From Streptomyces sp. TLI_105 (GTDB taxonomy: Bacteria > Actinomycetota > Actinomycetes > Streptomycetales > Streptomycetaceae): DNA of 64,000 nucleotides. Shown piece by piece: positions 17,416-26,675 of the stretch (positions within the stretch are counted from its first letter, which is position 1; each line of letters starts with the position of its first letter). The DNA is taken from positions 7,262,001 through 7,326,000 of the forward strand of contig NZ_FNSM01000001.1 of the NCBI RefSeq assembly GCF_900105415.1, in the 5' to 3' direction. The notes under the pieces are model-generated. The model saw only the letters and a program-made list of their open reading frames with translations. It was not told the origin of the DNA and did no database searches. The position numbers and the translations under genes were made by a program.

Positions 17416-19182
17416 TCAGTGGCCGTCGCCCTCCTGGGCAGTCGGCACGCAGGTCACCTCGTCGCGCGGGGTGTAGTGGGTCTTGTAGGTCTCCCGCTTG
17501 ACCTCGACGCCGTCGTTCTTGAAGACGCGGTCCACCGAGATGTCGAAGCCCTCCAGGGGCGGCTGCGGCACACAGGCCTTGCCGCTGCCCTCGCGCTTCG
17601 TGGGCTGCGTGAGGTTGGTGCGCGGCCCGGCGACCGCCTCGACGGAGTCGTACTTCTTCGTGCCGAGGAAGCTCACGGTGACCGAGGAGTCCGTCGCGCT
17701 CGCCTTGATGTAGATCGGCTTGCCCGTGTCGTTGCGGAACTTCAGGTCGAGCGAGCCCCAGGCGACGGTCGCCTCCCGGCCGGCCGGGTAGCGCTCGATG
17801 TAGAAGGAGTGGGCGCCGTGCTCGACGGGCTGCACCCCCGCGAAGAACATGGCGTTGTAGACGGTGGTGGCCATGGCCGACACACCGCCGCCGGGCGCGG
17901 AGCGGTACGAGCCGTCGAGGATCATCGTGCCGTCGACGAAGCCGTTGTCCGGGGTCCGCTCGCCGACCGTCTTGTTGAAGCTCCACACCTCGCCCGGCTG
18001 CACCAGCGAGCCGTTGATGAGCTCGGCCGCCCGGCCGATGTTCGTCGTCCGGTACGGCGCGGTGGGGAAGTTCACCGTGAACGTCGACATCTGCTCGGTG
18101 ATGCCCAGCCGGGCCAGCGAGGCGGTGGTCAGCTCGGGCTCGGTGACCCTGGTGGCCACCGGAGCCGTACGGGCCGCCTCGCCCGTCCTGGTGAGCAGCG
18201 GGCGCACGGCGTCGCCCAGGGCCTTCGCGGTCACCTCGTGACCCGGCCGGCCCTCCGACTCCACGACCACCCTGCCGTCGCGCACCCCGAGCGACCCCTC
18301 TTCCGGCGCGCTGGTCAGCGCGGCGAGGGGACGTGCCACGTCCGGGTCGCGCAGCAGGGCCTGCTCGTCGAGGAAGGCGGTGAGGCGGCCGTCGTCGTTC
18401 CTCACGGTGAGGTGGTCGGCGAGCGTGGCGGGGGAGATCCGCACCCGCTCGGCGCCCGCCGTGAGCGTCACGGGGCCGGAGACGGCGGGCTTCGCGTACG
18501 TGTCGAGGAAGCGGGACACCTCGGCGGCGGGCAGCTTGGGCTCGGTCACCGAGACGGGGAGCGTCACCGCGGCGGCGCCGGTGGCGGCCGGGTACGCCGC
18601 GCGCAGGGACTCGGCGGCGCGATCCGTGTCCAGCTTGCTGCCCGTGACGGGCTGGGTCGCGACGGCCCTGCCGTCACGGAAGGCGACGGATCCCTCGCGG
18701 ACCGCCCGGTCGTTCCGCTGGGCCAGATCGGCCACGGTGGCCCGGGTCTTGGCCTCGTCGTACGCGAGCACCGGCCGGATCTCGCGCTCGCCGGAGGAGA
18801 ACAGCCGCCGGATCACGGTGAAGGGGTCGCGGGACGGGTCGGCCGCCAGGTCTGCGGTCTTCGCCACGTCCACGGTCAGACCGGCGGAGGCCGGGTCCAC
18901 GGCGGCGGCGCGGTCGCCGACCCGCACGGGTATCGGCGCCTTCCAGGAGGCCGGGGCCGCGGCCGTCAGCCTGGCCTGGGCCTCGGCGCGGCTCATGCCG
19001 CCGATGTCCACGCCGTCGACCCGGGTGCCGGCGGATATGTCGTCCCCGGTGGCGACCAGTCCCGCCACGTACAGGCCCCCCGCGGCGACGGCCACCACAC
19101 CCGTCGCGATCGCCGCCGTCCGGAGACGCGGGCGGCGCCCCTCGCGGGGCGTCGGGGCAAGGTCGGTCCTGGAGCGGGGCAC
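17416..19182 (-). CDS. VanW-family membrane-anchored cell-wall protein
   Basis: The 588-residue protein has a basic cytoplasmic N-terminus, one membrane helix (about 20-44) and a large extracellular part. Two or more repeats of the type GTRVDGVDIGGMSRAEA fit peptidoglycan-binding-4-like modules, and a VanW domain follows at about 375-500 (TAPYRTTNIGRAAELINGS, GEVWSFNKTVGERT). A Cys-containing C-terminal tail ends the protein. VanW occurs in some vancomycin-resistance clusters, but its biochemical role is not established and no vanHAX genes are near. The GTG at 19182 is chosen because GGGAG lies 5 nt upstream; the GTG at 19218 has none. Confidence 0.87.
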   Translation of the reverse strand: MPRSRTDLAPTPREGRRPRLRTAAIATGVVAVAAGGLYVAGLVATGDDISAGTRVDGVDIGGMSRAEAQARLTAAAPASWKAPIPVRVGDRAAAVDPASAGLTVDVAKTADLAADPSRDPFTVIRRLFSSGEREIRPVLAYDEAKTRATVADLAQRNDRAVREGSVAFRDGRAVATQPVTGSKLDTDRAAESLRAAYPAATGAAAVTLPVSVTEPKLPAAEVSRFLDTYAKPAVSGPVTLTAGAERVRISPATLADHLTVRNDDGRLTAFLDEQALLRDPDVARPLAALTSAPEEGSLGVRDGRVVVESEGRPGHEVTAKALGDAVRPLLTRTGEAARTAPVATRVTEPELTTASLARLGITEQMSTFTVNFPTAPYRTTNIGRAAELINGSLVQPGEVWSFNKTVGERTPDNGFVDGTMILDGSYRSAPGGGVSAMATTVYNAMFFAGVQPVEHGAHSFYIERYPAGREATVAWGSLDLKFRNDTGKPIYIKASATDSSVTVSFLGTKKYDSVEAVAGPRTNLTQPTKREGSGKACVPQPPLEGFDISVDRVFKNDGVEVKRETYKTHYTPRDEVTCVPTAQEGDGH

Positions 19183-19379
19183 ACGCTCTCCCGGGGCGTC
19201 GAGGAATGGGGCAACCACACGACGGTACGCCGAAAGAGTGTCTTATGCACATAAGAACGGTTTGACCTGCGGTGATACGGAGTGGGGCGAATCGACCACG
19301 GAAAGTACGGCCGAACGGGTGTGGGCGGGCGCCGCCGAACCCGGAAAACCTGCTCGCGGGCACCGCCCGCGTGGGCCGC

Positions 19380-19700
19380 GCCTGCGGGGCGGCGCCCACC
19401 CCCGTTGTGGGCAGTCGTTCCGCCGGGGCGGAACGGGTGGACACAACGGACGGCGCCCTTGCCGGCGCCAGAGGCTCCCGCGCCTGAACCCGCACCCCGT
19501 TGCGCGCCGCCGCTGTCGGTGCGGGTCCAGGCCCAGAAGGCGGAGCGCGCCGCTGAAGGCGCCGTCCCGTGTGCCCACCCGTCCCGCCCCAGCGGGACGA
19601 TTGCCCACACGGGCGGGGAGCGCCGCCCCGGCGGGCGCAGCCCGCAACGGGCATGGGGGTGGGCGCCGCCCCGGCGGGCGCAGCCCACAACGGGTCGACG
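19380..19700. repeat. GC-rich intergenic element with inverted and direct repeats
   Basis: The 578-bp gap between the VanW and IclR genes holds no convincing gene. A 44-nt unit at 19404-19447 recurs in inverted orientation at 19569-19610; each unit is itself a hairpin (GTCCCGC-CCCA-GCGGGAC in the second). Next to the second unit, a 32-nt GC-rich sequence occurs twice as a direct repeat (19620-19651 and 19663-19694, one difference). The middle (19452-19565) carries further complementary GGCGCC-rich blocks. From memory, similar GC-rich repeats are scattered between Streptomyces genes; that needs a search. Confidence 0.7.
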
Positions 19701-19748
19701 GAAGCGCGGCCCGCAACAGAGGCGCGGCCCCGCCCGCCGCCCCGCGCC

Positions 19749-19754
19749 TAAGCT
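19749..19754 (+). promoter_or_regulatory. Candidate -10 hexamer before the IclR gene
   Basis: TAAGCT fits TANNNT and ends 6 nt before the ATG at 19761, so the transcript may be leaderless, although the intervening GGAGAG could also serve as a ribosome-binding site on a longer transcript. Confidence 0.3.
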
Positions 19755-19760
19755 GGAGAG

Positions 19761-20534
19761 ATGCCCGTCACCCCCGGCCCCGGCCCCGCCCGCCCCGGCC
19801 CCCAGTCCGTCGAGCGGGCCCTCGCCGTGCTCGACGCCGTCGCCGACGCGGACCGGCCCGTCGGGGCGAAGGCGCTGGCCCGGGAGCTCGGTTGCGCCCT
19901 CTCGACCGTCTACCACCTGACCGGGCCCCTGCTCGACCGCGGCTACCTCGTCCGCACCGTCGAGGGATACGCGCCCGGCCCCCGCGTCCCGGCCCTGCAC
20001 CGCTCCCACCAGCGGCACCACGGGTTCGGCGCCGGGACCGGCGAACTCCTGGGCCGGCTGCGGCGGGCCACGGGCGCCGAGGCGTACCACACCGCCTACC
20101 GCGACGGCCTGATCACGGTCGTCGACACCACCGCCCCCGTCACGGACACCGGCCACCCCTTCACCCCGGGCCCCGAGCCCCGCGCCCACGCGACCGCCCA
20201 CGGCAAGGCGCTGCTCGCCGCGCTGCCGCGCCCGCTGCGCCGCCGCTATCTGGCGGAGCACGGCATGGCCCGCTTCACCGAGCGGACGATCACCGGCGCG
20301 GAGCGCTTCGAGGCCGAGGTGGACCGGGTGCGCGGCCAGGGCTTCGCCGTGTCCGTGGGGGAGGCCGACCTCGCGTACACCTGTCTCGCCGTCGCCCTGC
20401 CCGACCGCGGCGACGGCATCGTGCACGCCCTGTCCGTCTCCCTGCCCACCGTCGAGTTCGGGCGCCGCCAGGGCGGCATCCGGGCCGCCCTGACCCGTGC
20501 CGTGCCCGGCTTTCCGACCCTGCCGGAATCCTGA
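19761..20534 (+). CDS. IclR-family transcriptional regulator
   Basis: The 257-residue protein has an N-terminal winged helix (QSVERALAVLDAVADADRPVGAKALARELG begins the typical fold, about 15-80) and a C-terminal IclR effector-binding domain (about 90-250) with HATAHGKALLAAL, FTERTITGAERFEAEVDRVR and an AVALPD segment. IclR proteins sense small carboxylic or aromatic metabolites and repress or activate nearby catabolic genes. The next gene, an ABM monooxygenase 45 bp downstream, is the obvious candidate partner. The canonical IclR signature before the C-terminus is degenerate, so the ligand is not predictable. Confidence 0.88.
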   Translation: MPVTPGPGPARPGPQSVERALAVLDAVADADRPVGAKALARELGCALSTVYHLTGPLLDRGYLVRTVEGYAPGPRVPALHRSHQRHHGFGAGTGELLGRLRRATGAEAYHTAYRDGLITVVDTTAPVTDTGHPFTPGPEPRAHATAHGKALLAALPRPLRRRYLAEHGMARFTERTITGAERFEAEVDRVRGQGFAVSVGEADLAYTCLAVALPDRGDGIVHALSVSLPTVEFGRRQGGIRAALTRAVPGFPTLPES

Positions 20535-20579
20535 GCCGTCCCGCTCGCCCGCAGCAGCCGGCCGCCGCAGGATGGACCC

Positions 20580-20909
20580 ATGATCTTCATCGCCGTACGG
20601 TTCACCGTCCGCCCCGACCACGCCGACCGCTGGCTCGACCTCGTCGACGAGTTCACGCGCGCCACCCGCGCGGAGCCCGGCAACCTCTTCTTCGACTGGT
20701 CCCGCAGCGTCGACGACCCGAACGTCTTCGTCCTCCTGGAGGCCTTCGCCGACGCGGAGGCGGGCGCCGCCCACGTCGCCTCCGACCACTTCACGGCCGG
20801 ACTCTCCGCCATGGCCGACGCCATCGCCGCCACCCCCGAGATCATCAACGTGGAGGTTCCGCAGCAGGGCTGGGGCGCCATGGCCGAGCTCGCCCCGACC
20901 GGCGTCTGA
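20580..20909 (+). CDS. ABM-domain protein, putative quinol monooxygenase
   Basis: The 109-residue protein is a single ferredoxin-like ABM domain: IFIAVRFTVRPDHADRWLD, EPGNLFFDWSRSVDDPNVFVLLEAF and AHVASDHFTAGL are the typical strands and helix, with His in the last. YgiN-type members oxidise quinols without cofactors and act as dimers; LsrG-type members act on other small molecules. AGGATGG precedes the ATG. Its close spacing after the IclR gene suggests co-transcription. Confidence 0.85.
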   Translation: MIFIAVRFTVRPDHADRWLDLVDEFTRATRAEPGNLFFDWSRSVDDPNVFVLLEAFADAEAGAAHVASDHFTAGLSAMADAIAATPEIINVEVPQQGWGAMAELAPTGV

Positions 20910-21016
20910 AGCGCTCGGCCGACGACCCCCGGCGCGCCCCGCCCCGCCTGATAGGTTCGCGTGGAACGTCGCGTGAGACGCAGGCGGGGGCGGCGCCCCG
21001 AGGGGAGAAGCGGCAC

Positions 21017-22051
21017 ATGGCGGTGAGCGGGCGACAGACCGGCAGGCCCACCCTCGAGGAGGTCGCGGCCCGGGCCGGAGTCGGGCGCGGCACGGTCTCC
21101 CGGGTCATCAACGGCTCCCCGAAGGTGAGCGAACAGGCCAAGGCCGCCGTCGAACGGGCCGTCGCCGAACTCGGCTACGTCCCCAACCGGGCCGCCCGCG
21201 CCCTCGCCGGCAGTCGCACCGACGCCGTCGCCCTGGTGATCCCCGAGACCGAGGCGCGGCTCTTCGCCGAGCCGTACTTCCTCGACATCATCCGCGGGGT
21301 CAGTGCCGAACTCGCCGCCGCGGACAAGCAGTTGCTACTGACCCTCATCCGCAGCGAACAGGAGCGGCAGCGCTTCGAGCAGTACCTCGCCGCGCAGCGC
21401 GTCGACGGCGTCCTCCTCGTCTCCGTGCACGGCGACGACCCGCTGCCCGACCAGGTCCGCGCCCTCGGCCTGCCCGCCGTGCTCAACGGCCGCCGCACCG
21501 AGGCCGAGCGCGTCGCCTTCGTCGACTCCGACAACACCGGCGCCGGCCGGACCGCCGTCGCCCACCTCGCCGCCCGTGGCCGGCGCGCGATCGCCACCGT
21601 CACCGGCCCCCTCGACATGTACGTGGCCCGCTGCCGCCTCGACGGCTACCGCGAGGGCCTCACGGAGGCCGGACTCACGCCCGACGAGACGCTCGTCGCC
21701 AACGGCGACTTCACCGAGGAGGGCGGCCGGCGCGCCATGCGGGAGCTCCTGGACCGCCGCCCCGACCTGGACGCCGTCTTCGCCGCCTCCGACGTGATGG
21801 CGGCCGGCGCGCGGAGCGTCCTGCGCGAGGCGGGCCGCCGGGTCCCGGAGGACGTGGCCCTCGTCGGGGTCGACGACTCGCCGGTCGCCCGGCTCATGGA
21901 CCCGCCGCTGACGAGCGTGCGGCAGCCCATCGAGGAGATGGGCCGCACCATGGCGCGCCTGCTCCTGGAGGAGATCGCCTCGCCCGGCGACGCGGACGAA
22001 CAGCCCCGCCGGATGCTGCCGACCGAACTCGTCGTCCGCGCCTCCTCCTGA
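21017..22051 (+). CDS. LacI-family transcriptional regulator
   Basis: The 344-residue protein has a LacI helix-turn-helix and hinge (TLEEVAARAGVGRGTVSRVI, then YVPNRAARALAGSRT) and a periplasmic-binding-protein-like effector domain (about 70-344) with VALVIPE, RVDGVLLVS, FVDSDNTGAG, DLDAVFAASDVMAAGA and VALVGVDDSP. It would repress sugar-use genes and be released by a sugar. No sugar operon adjoins it; the next gene is the GGDEF-EAL fusion 142 bp downstream. TAGGTT (20952-20957) may be its -10 hexamer. Confidence 0.92.
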   Translation: MAVSGRQTGRPTLEEVAARAGVGRGTVSRVINGSPKVSEQAKAAVERAVAELGYVPNRAARALAGSRTDAVALVIPETEARLFAEPYFLDIIRGVSAELAAADKQLLLTLIRSEQERQRFEQYLAAQRVDGVLLVSVHGDDPLPDQVRALGLPAVLNGRRTEAERVAFVDSDNTGAGRTAVAHLAARGRRAIATVTGPLDMYVARCRLDGYREGLTEAGLTPDETLVANGDFTEEGGRRAMRELLDRRPDLDAVFAASDVMAAGARSVLREAGRRVPEDVALVGVDDSPVARLMDPPLTSVRQPIEEMGRTMARLLLEEIASPGDADEQPRRMLPTELVVRASS

Positions 22052-22193
22052 CGCCCACCCATCCCGCCGACTCCGTCGGTGCCGAGATGCAGCCGTCCCG
22101 GGCGCCCCGGAGAATGGACACCGTACGGGGCCCGTATCCGCGAACAGGGCGCTCCGACGGCGTCCGACCCACCTGGCAAGGGGGCGGTGGACG

Positions 22194-25100
22194 ATGTCGC
22201 TGCGCAGACCGAACCGGCCGCCCGAGGCGCCCGGCGCGCTGCGCACCTGGACCGTGGTGTACCTCCTGGTCGTGACCCTGCTGACCATCGCGTACCTGGA
22301 GTTCCCCGCCCGGCACACCACCCTGTGGGCACTCATCGGGCTCAGCGGCGTCGCCGCCATCCTCGTCGGTGTCCACCGGAACCGACCTTCCCGGCGCTGG
22401 CCCTGGCTGGTGCTCGCCGCCGCCAACCTCGCCTTCGTGAGCGGCGACACCGCCTACAACGCCCTGGAGGCCTTCTTCGGCCAGACCAGACCCTTCCCGT
22501 CCGTCGCGGACGCCCTCTACCTGGTCACCTACCCGCTGTTCGCGATCGGCCTCTTCGGATTCATCCGCCACCGGGCCGTCGGCCGCGACCTCGGCGTCGT
22601 CCTCGACGCGCTGATCCTCACCTCGGGGCTCGCGCTGCTCTGCTGGGTCAACCTCATCACCCCGCTCGCCAGGAGCGAGGGGATGACCTGGGCCGAGAAG
22701 GCCATCTCCATCGCGTATCCCCTCGGCGACGTGCTGATGCTCGCGATGCTCGCCCGGCTCCTCGTCCCCGGCGGGCTGCGCTCCCGGTCCGTGCAGCTCC
22801 TCACCCTCGGCACCTGCGGCATCCTCGCCTCCGACGTCGTCTACGGCATCAAACAGCTCGACGGCACCTGGGAGGTCGGCACCCCCTGGGACCTCGGCTG
22901 GGTCGTCTTCTTCACGGCCTGGGGCCTCGCCGCCCTCCACCCCTCCATGACCGGCCTCACCGAGCACGCCCCCGAACCGGCCCCGCGCGTCGCCGAGCGG
23001 CGGCTCGCGCTGCTCGCCGGGGCCTCCCTCGTCGCCCCCGGCCTGCTGCTGCTCCAGTCGCTGCGCCACGCGCAGAACAAGGACATCGCCGTCATCGCGA
23101 TCTTCTCGGCCCTGATGTTCCTGCTGGTCCTCGCCCGGCTCTGGGGCATGATGAGCGACCACGGCAAGGCCGAGGCCCGCGAACGCAGTCTCAGGGTCGC
23201 CGCCGCCTCCCTCGTAGCCGCCCTCAGCCCCCGCGAGGTCGCCGGAGCGGTCGAGGCGGCCTCCGCGACCCTCTTCGGCGCCGGCACCTCCCACCAGGTC
23301 CTCCTCCTCGCCCGGGACCGCCGCGGCGGCCTCACCGCCGTGGCCACCGCGGAACACCCCTGGAGCTGCCGCACCGACGAGCTGATCCGGCCCCGTGGCA
23401 CCCCCTGGTCCGAGCTGGTCGCCGAAGGCGCCCGGCTGCTCCCGCTGCCCCGGCTCGACCCGTCCGTCGCCGCCGAGATCACGACCGAGACCCACGTCCT
23501 GCTCTGCCCCCTGGCGCTCCAGGCCCCCTCCGGAGGCGAGCCGCTGCTCGGCGTGCTGCTCTTCGCGGCATCCGAGAAGAAGCTCGCGGAGATCTCGGGC
23601 CCCGCCCAGTCCCTCGCCTCCCAGGCGGCCCTGGCCCTCGAACGCTTCGGTCTCAGCGAGGAGGTCAACCGCCGCACCAGCGAGGCCTACTTCCGCACCC
23701 TCGTGCACAACACCTCGGACGTCATCCTGATCCTGGACGACGACGACACCGTCCGGTACGCCAGCCCCTCGGCCGAGTCCATGTTCGGCCGCTCCCTGCT
23801 CCCCGGCACGCCGCTCACCGAACTCCTCGCCCCCGCCGACACGGCGAGCGCCCTGCGCCTCGTCGCCGACGCGCGCGCCCGCGGCGCCGCCGACGCCCGG
23901 GACGACTGGAAACTGCTGCACGGCGGCTCCGGGGAACTGGAGACCGAGGTCCGGTGCAGCAACCTGCGCGACGAGCGCACCGTCCACGGCCTCGTCCTCA
24001 CCCTCCGCGACGTCACCGAGCAGCGGAAACTGGAGCGGGAACTGACCCACCGGGCGTTCCACGACTCGCTCACCGGCCTCCCCAACCGGGTCCTGCTCCT
24101 CGAACGCATCGAGCGGGCGCTGCTCCGCGGCCGCCGCGAGTCCACCCTGACCTGCATGCTCTTCGTCGACATCGACGACTTCAAGGTCGTCAACGACACC
24201 ATGGGGCACTCCGTCGGCGACGAGCTGCTCGTCGCCGTCGCCCGCCGCCTCACCTCGGTCCTGCGGCTCACCGACACCGCGGCCCGGCTCGGCGGCGACG
24301 AGTTCGCCGTCCTCATCGAGGGGGCGCGCGAGCCCCGCGACGCCGAGGCCCTCGCGGCCGAGATCGTGCACACCCTCAGCCAGCCTTTCCCCCTCACCGA
24401 CGGCGCCGTCTCCGTGTCCACCAGCGTCGGCATCGCGACCGTGCTCGACAGCGCCCACGCCGAGGAGCTCCTCGGCCACGCCGACCTCGCCCTGTACGCG
24501 GCCAAGGCCGCCGGCAAGAAGCGGTGGCGGCTCTTCCGCCCCGAGCTCCACTCCCGGCTCGTCGCCCGCCACGAACTCCAGGAGGGCATGGACCGGGCCA
24601 TCGCCGACCACGCCTTCGCCCTGCGCTACCAGCCGATCGTCGAGGTGGACGGCGGCGCCCCGGCAGGTCTCGAGGCACTCGTCCGCTGGCCGCACGCCCG
24701 CCGCGGCATGGTGCCGCCCGACCAGTTCATCACCCTGGCCGAGGAGAGCGGCCACATCATGCCGCTGGGCGCCTGGGTCCTGGAACACGCGGCGCTCGAC
24801 ATCGCCCGCTGGCAGCGCGCCCGCCCCGGCGGCACCCCCCTGCGGGCCAATGTGAACGTCTCCGCCCGGCAGTTCCGCGACCCCGGGTTCCTCGAAGAGG
24901 TACGGCGCGCCCTCCACTCCTCCGGGCTCGCGCCCGGCTCGCTCGTCCTGGAGCTCACCGAGAGCGTCCTCATGCGCAAGGACGCCCAGATCCGGACCAC
25001 CATGTCCGCCCTCAAGGAACTGGGGGTCGGCATCGCCATCGACGACTTCGGCACCGGGTACTCCTCGCTCAGCTACCTCCGCGAGTTCCCCATCGACGTC

Positions 25101-26675
25101 CTCAAGGTCGACAAGTCGTTCATCGACGACCTCACCACCGACCCGCAGCAGGTGGCGCTCGTGGAGGGCATCGTGCGCATCGCCGACGTCCTCGGCCTCC
25201 AGGTCGTCGCCGAGGGCATCGAGCACGAGGAACAGCGGGCGCTGCTCGCCGGGATGGGCTGCCGCTACGGGCAGGGCTACCTCTTCGCCCGCCCCATGAC
25301 CGCCCACCAGACCGAGTCCTACCTGCACCGCGCCCCGCCCGCGGCCGCCCGGCCCGCCGACCGTCAGAGCGTCCGGCTCGCGGGTGCCGCCCCGGCCGTC
25401 CGCAGCACCTCCCGGCCCCCGCGCGAGTCCCGCTGGCGGGACCTGGAACACCTCCAGCGGACCAGCCTCATGTGCGACGCCGTCATCGACGAGATCGACG
25501 GCCGCCGCATCCGGGTCGGCGACGACTGGCTCGTCGACTTCGCCTCCTGCAACTACCTCGGCTTCGACCTCGAACCCGCCATCATCGAGGCCATCGAACC
25601 GGAGGTCCGACGGTGGGGCACCCACCCCAGCTGGTCCCGGCTCATCGGCAGCCCCCGGATCTACCCCCGCATCGAGGAGCGGCTCACCGACCTCCTCGGC
25701 GCCCCCGACACCCTGCTGCTGCCCACCATCACCCTCATCCACCAGTCCGTCATCCCGCTCCTCGCCGGCACCGGGCAGGTCTTCGTGGAGGCGCAGGCCC
25801 ACCGCACCGTGTACGACGGCTGCGCCGGCGCGCGGGGGCAGGGCGCCGAGCTCCACCGCTTCCGCGCCGACCGGCCGGAGGAGCTGGCGAGCCTGCTGCG
25901 CGGCGCGCCCGCCGACGCCGGCCGGCTCGTCTGCATGGACGGCGTCAACAGCATGACCGGCAACTTCCCCGACCTGCCCGTCCTCACCCGGATCTGCCGG
26001 GAGAACGGTGCCCTGCTGTACATCGACGACGCCCACGGCTTCGGCGTCATCGGGGAGCGGCGCGCCGGCGAGAGCAGTCCGTACGGCTCGCGCGGCAACA
26101 GCATCGTCCGCCACCTCGGCGAGACCTACGACGACCTGGTCCTGGTCGGCGGCTTCTCCAAGGCCTTCTCCTCGCTGCTCGCCTTCCTCGCCGTACCGAA
26201 GTGGCTCAAGGACCACCTCAAGGTGGCGGCGGCCCCGTACCTGTACTCGGGGCCCTCGCCGACCGCCTCGCTCGCCACCGCCCTCGCCGGACTCGACCTC
26301 AACGACGAGCGCGGAGACGAGATCAGGGCCCGCCTGTACCGCAGGACGGCCCGCGTCCTCGCCCATGTGCGGGGCCTGGGCATCGACACCCCCAACACCG
26401 ACGGCCTGCCGATCATCGAGATCCCCCTCGGCAACGCCGAGGACCTCGACGCCGTCGCCACGTTCCTCTGGGAGCGGGGCATCTACGTGACGCTCGCGTC
26501 CTACCCGCTCGTCCCGCGCGACCGGGTCGGCTTCCGCATCCAGATCACCGCCGCCAACACCGACGAGGAGATCGACCAGCTGTGCGCCACCCTCACGGAG
26601 CTCGCCGCACGGTTCACCCTGCAGCTCGCCGCGGCCACCCGCCCCGTCGCGGCCGGCAGGCCGGCGGAGGAGTGA
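22194..26675 (+). CDS. Membrane diguanylate cyclase/phosphodiesterase (GGDEF-EAL) fused to an alpha-oxoamine-synthase-like PLP enzyme
   Basis: One uninterrupted frame of 1493 residues. Residues 15-330 hold about eight to ten membrane segments; about 340-480 is GAF-like; about 490-610 is PAS-like (TSDVILILDDDDTVRYASPS). A GGDEF domain follows with an intact GGDEF (700-704) and I-site RLTD (691-694), then EAL (EAL 827-829, with NVSARQF, LELTESVL, DDFGTGYSS, KVDKSF, AEGIEH and QGYLFARPM), so both cyclase and phosphodiesterase look competent. A linker (about 1040-1080) leads to a fold-type I PLP domain of the BioF/Kbl/CqsA group: NYLGF, DDAHGFGVIG, and GGFSKAF with the expected PLP lysine K1323. 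The PLP substrate is unknown. The stop overlaps the next ATG (TGATG). Confidence 0.9.
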   Translation: MSLRRPNRPPEAPGALRTWTVVYLLVVTLLTIAYLEFPARHTTLWALIGLSGVAAILVGVHRNRPSRRWPWLVLAAANLAFVSGDTAYNALEAFFGQTRPFPSVADALYLVTYPLFAIGLFGFIRHRAVGRDLGVVLDALILTSGLALLCWVNLITPLARSEGMTWAEKAISIAYPLGDVLMLAMLARLLVPGGLRSRSVQLLTLGTCGILASDVVYGIKQLDGTWEVGTPWDLGWVVFFTAWGLAALHPSMTGLTEHAPEPAPRVAERRLALLAGASLVAPGLLLLQSLRHAQNKDIAVIAIFSALMFLLVLARLWGMMSDHGKAEARERSLRVAAASLVAALSPREVAGAVEAASATLFGAGTSHQVLLLARDRRGGLTAVATAEHPWSCRTDELIRPRGTPWSELVAEGARLLPLPRLDPSVAAEITTETHVLLCPLALQAPSGGEPLLGVLLFAASEKKLAEISGPAQSLASQAALALERFGLSEEVNRRTSEAYFRTLVHNTSDVILILDDDDTVRYASPSAESMFGRSLLPGTPLTELLAPADTASALRLVADARARGAADARDDWKLLHGGSGELETEVRCSNLRDERTVHGLVLTLRDVTEQRKLERELTHRAFHDSLTGLPNRVLLLERIERALLRGRRESTLTCMLFVDIDDFKVVNDTMGHSVGDELLVAVARRLTSVLRLTDTAARLGGDEFAVLIEGAREPRDAEALAAEIVHTLSQPFPLTDGAVSVSTSVGIATVLDSAHAEELLGHADLALYAAKAAGKKRWRLFRPELHSRLVARHELQEGMDRAIADHAFALRYQPIVEVDGGAPAGLEALVRWPHARRGMVPPDQFITLAEESGHIMPLGAWVLEHAALDIARWQRARPGGTPLRANVNVSARQFRDPGFLEEVRRALHSSGLAPGSLVLELTESVLMRKDAQIRTTMSALKELGVGIAIDDFGTGYSSLSYLREFPIDVLKVDKSFIDDLTTDPQQVALVEGIVRIADVLGLQVVAEGIEHEEQRALLAGMGCRYGQGYLFARPMTAHQTESYLHRAPPAAARPADRQSVRLAGAAPAVRSTSRPPRESRWRDLEHLQRTSLMCDAVIDEIDGRRIRVGDDWLVDFASCNYLGFDLEPAIIEAIEPEVRRWGTHPSWSRLIGSPRIYPRIEERLTDLLGAPDTLLLPTITLIHQSVIPLLAGTGQVFVEAQAHRTVYDGCAGARGQGAELHRFRADRPEELASLLRGAPADAGRLVCMDGVNSMTGNFPDLPVLTRICRENGALLYIDDAHGFGVIGERRAGESSPYGSRGNSIVRHLGETYDDLVLVGGFSKAFSSLLAFLAVPKWLKDHLKVAAAPYLYSGPSPTASLATALAGLDLNDERGDEIRARLYRRTARVLAHVRGLGIDTPNTDGLPIIEIPLGNAEDLDAVATFLWERGIYVTLASYPLVPRDRVGFRIQITAANTDEEIDQLCATLTELAARFTLQLAAATRPVAAGRPAEE

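Noticed and set aside
17416..19182. Vancomycin-resistance determinant
   Set aside because: VanW is present without vanHAX or a VanRS pair, and VanW proteins are common in actinomycetes outside resistance loci.
19404..19694. CRISPR array
   Set aside because: The repeats are inverted or two-copy, with no regular spacers and no cas genes.
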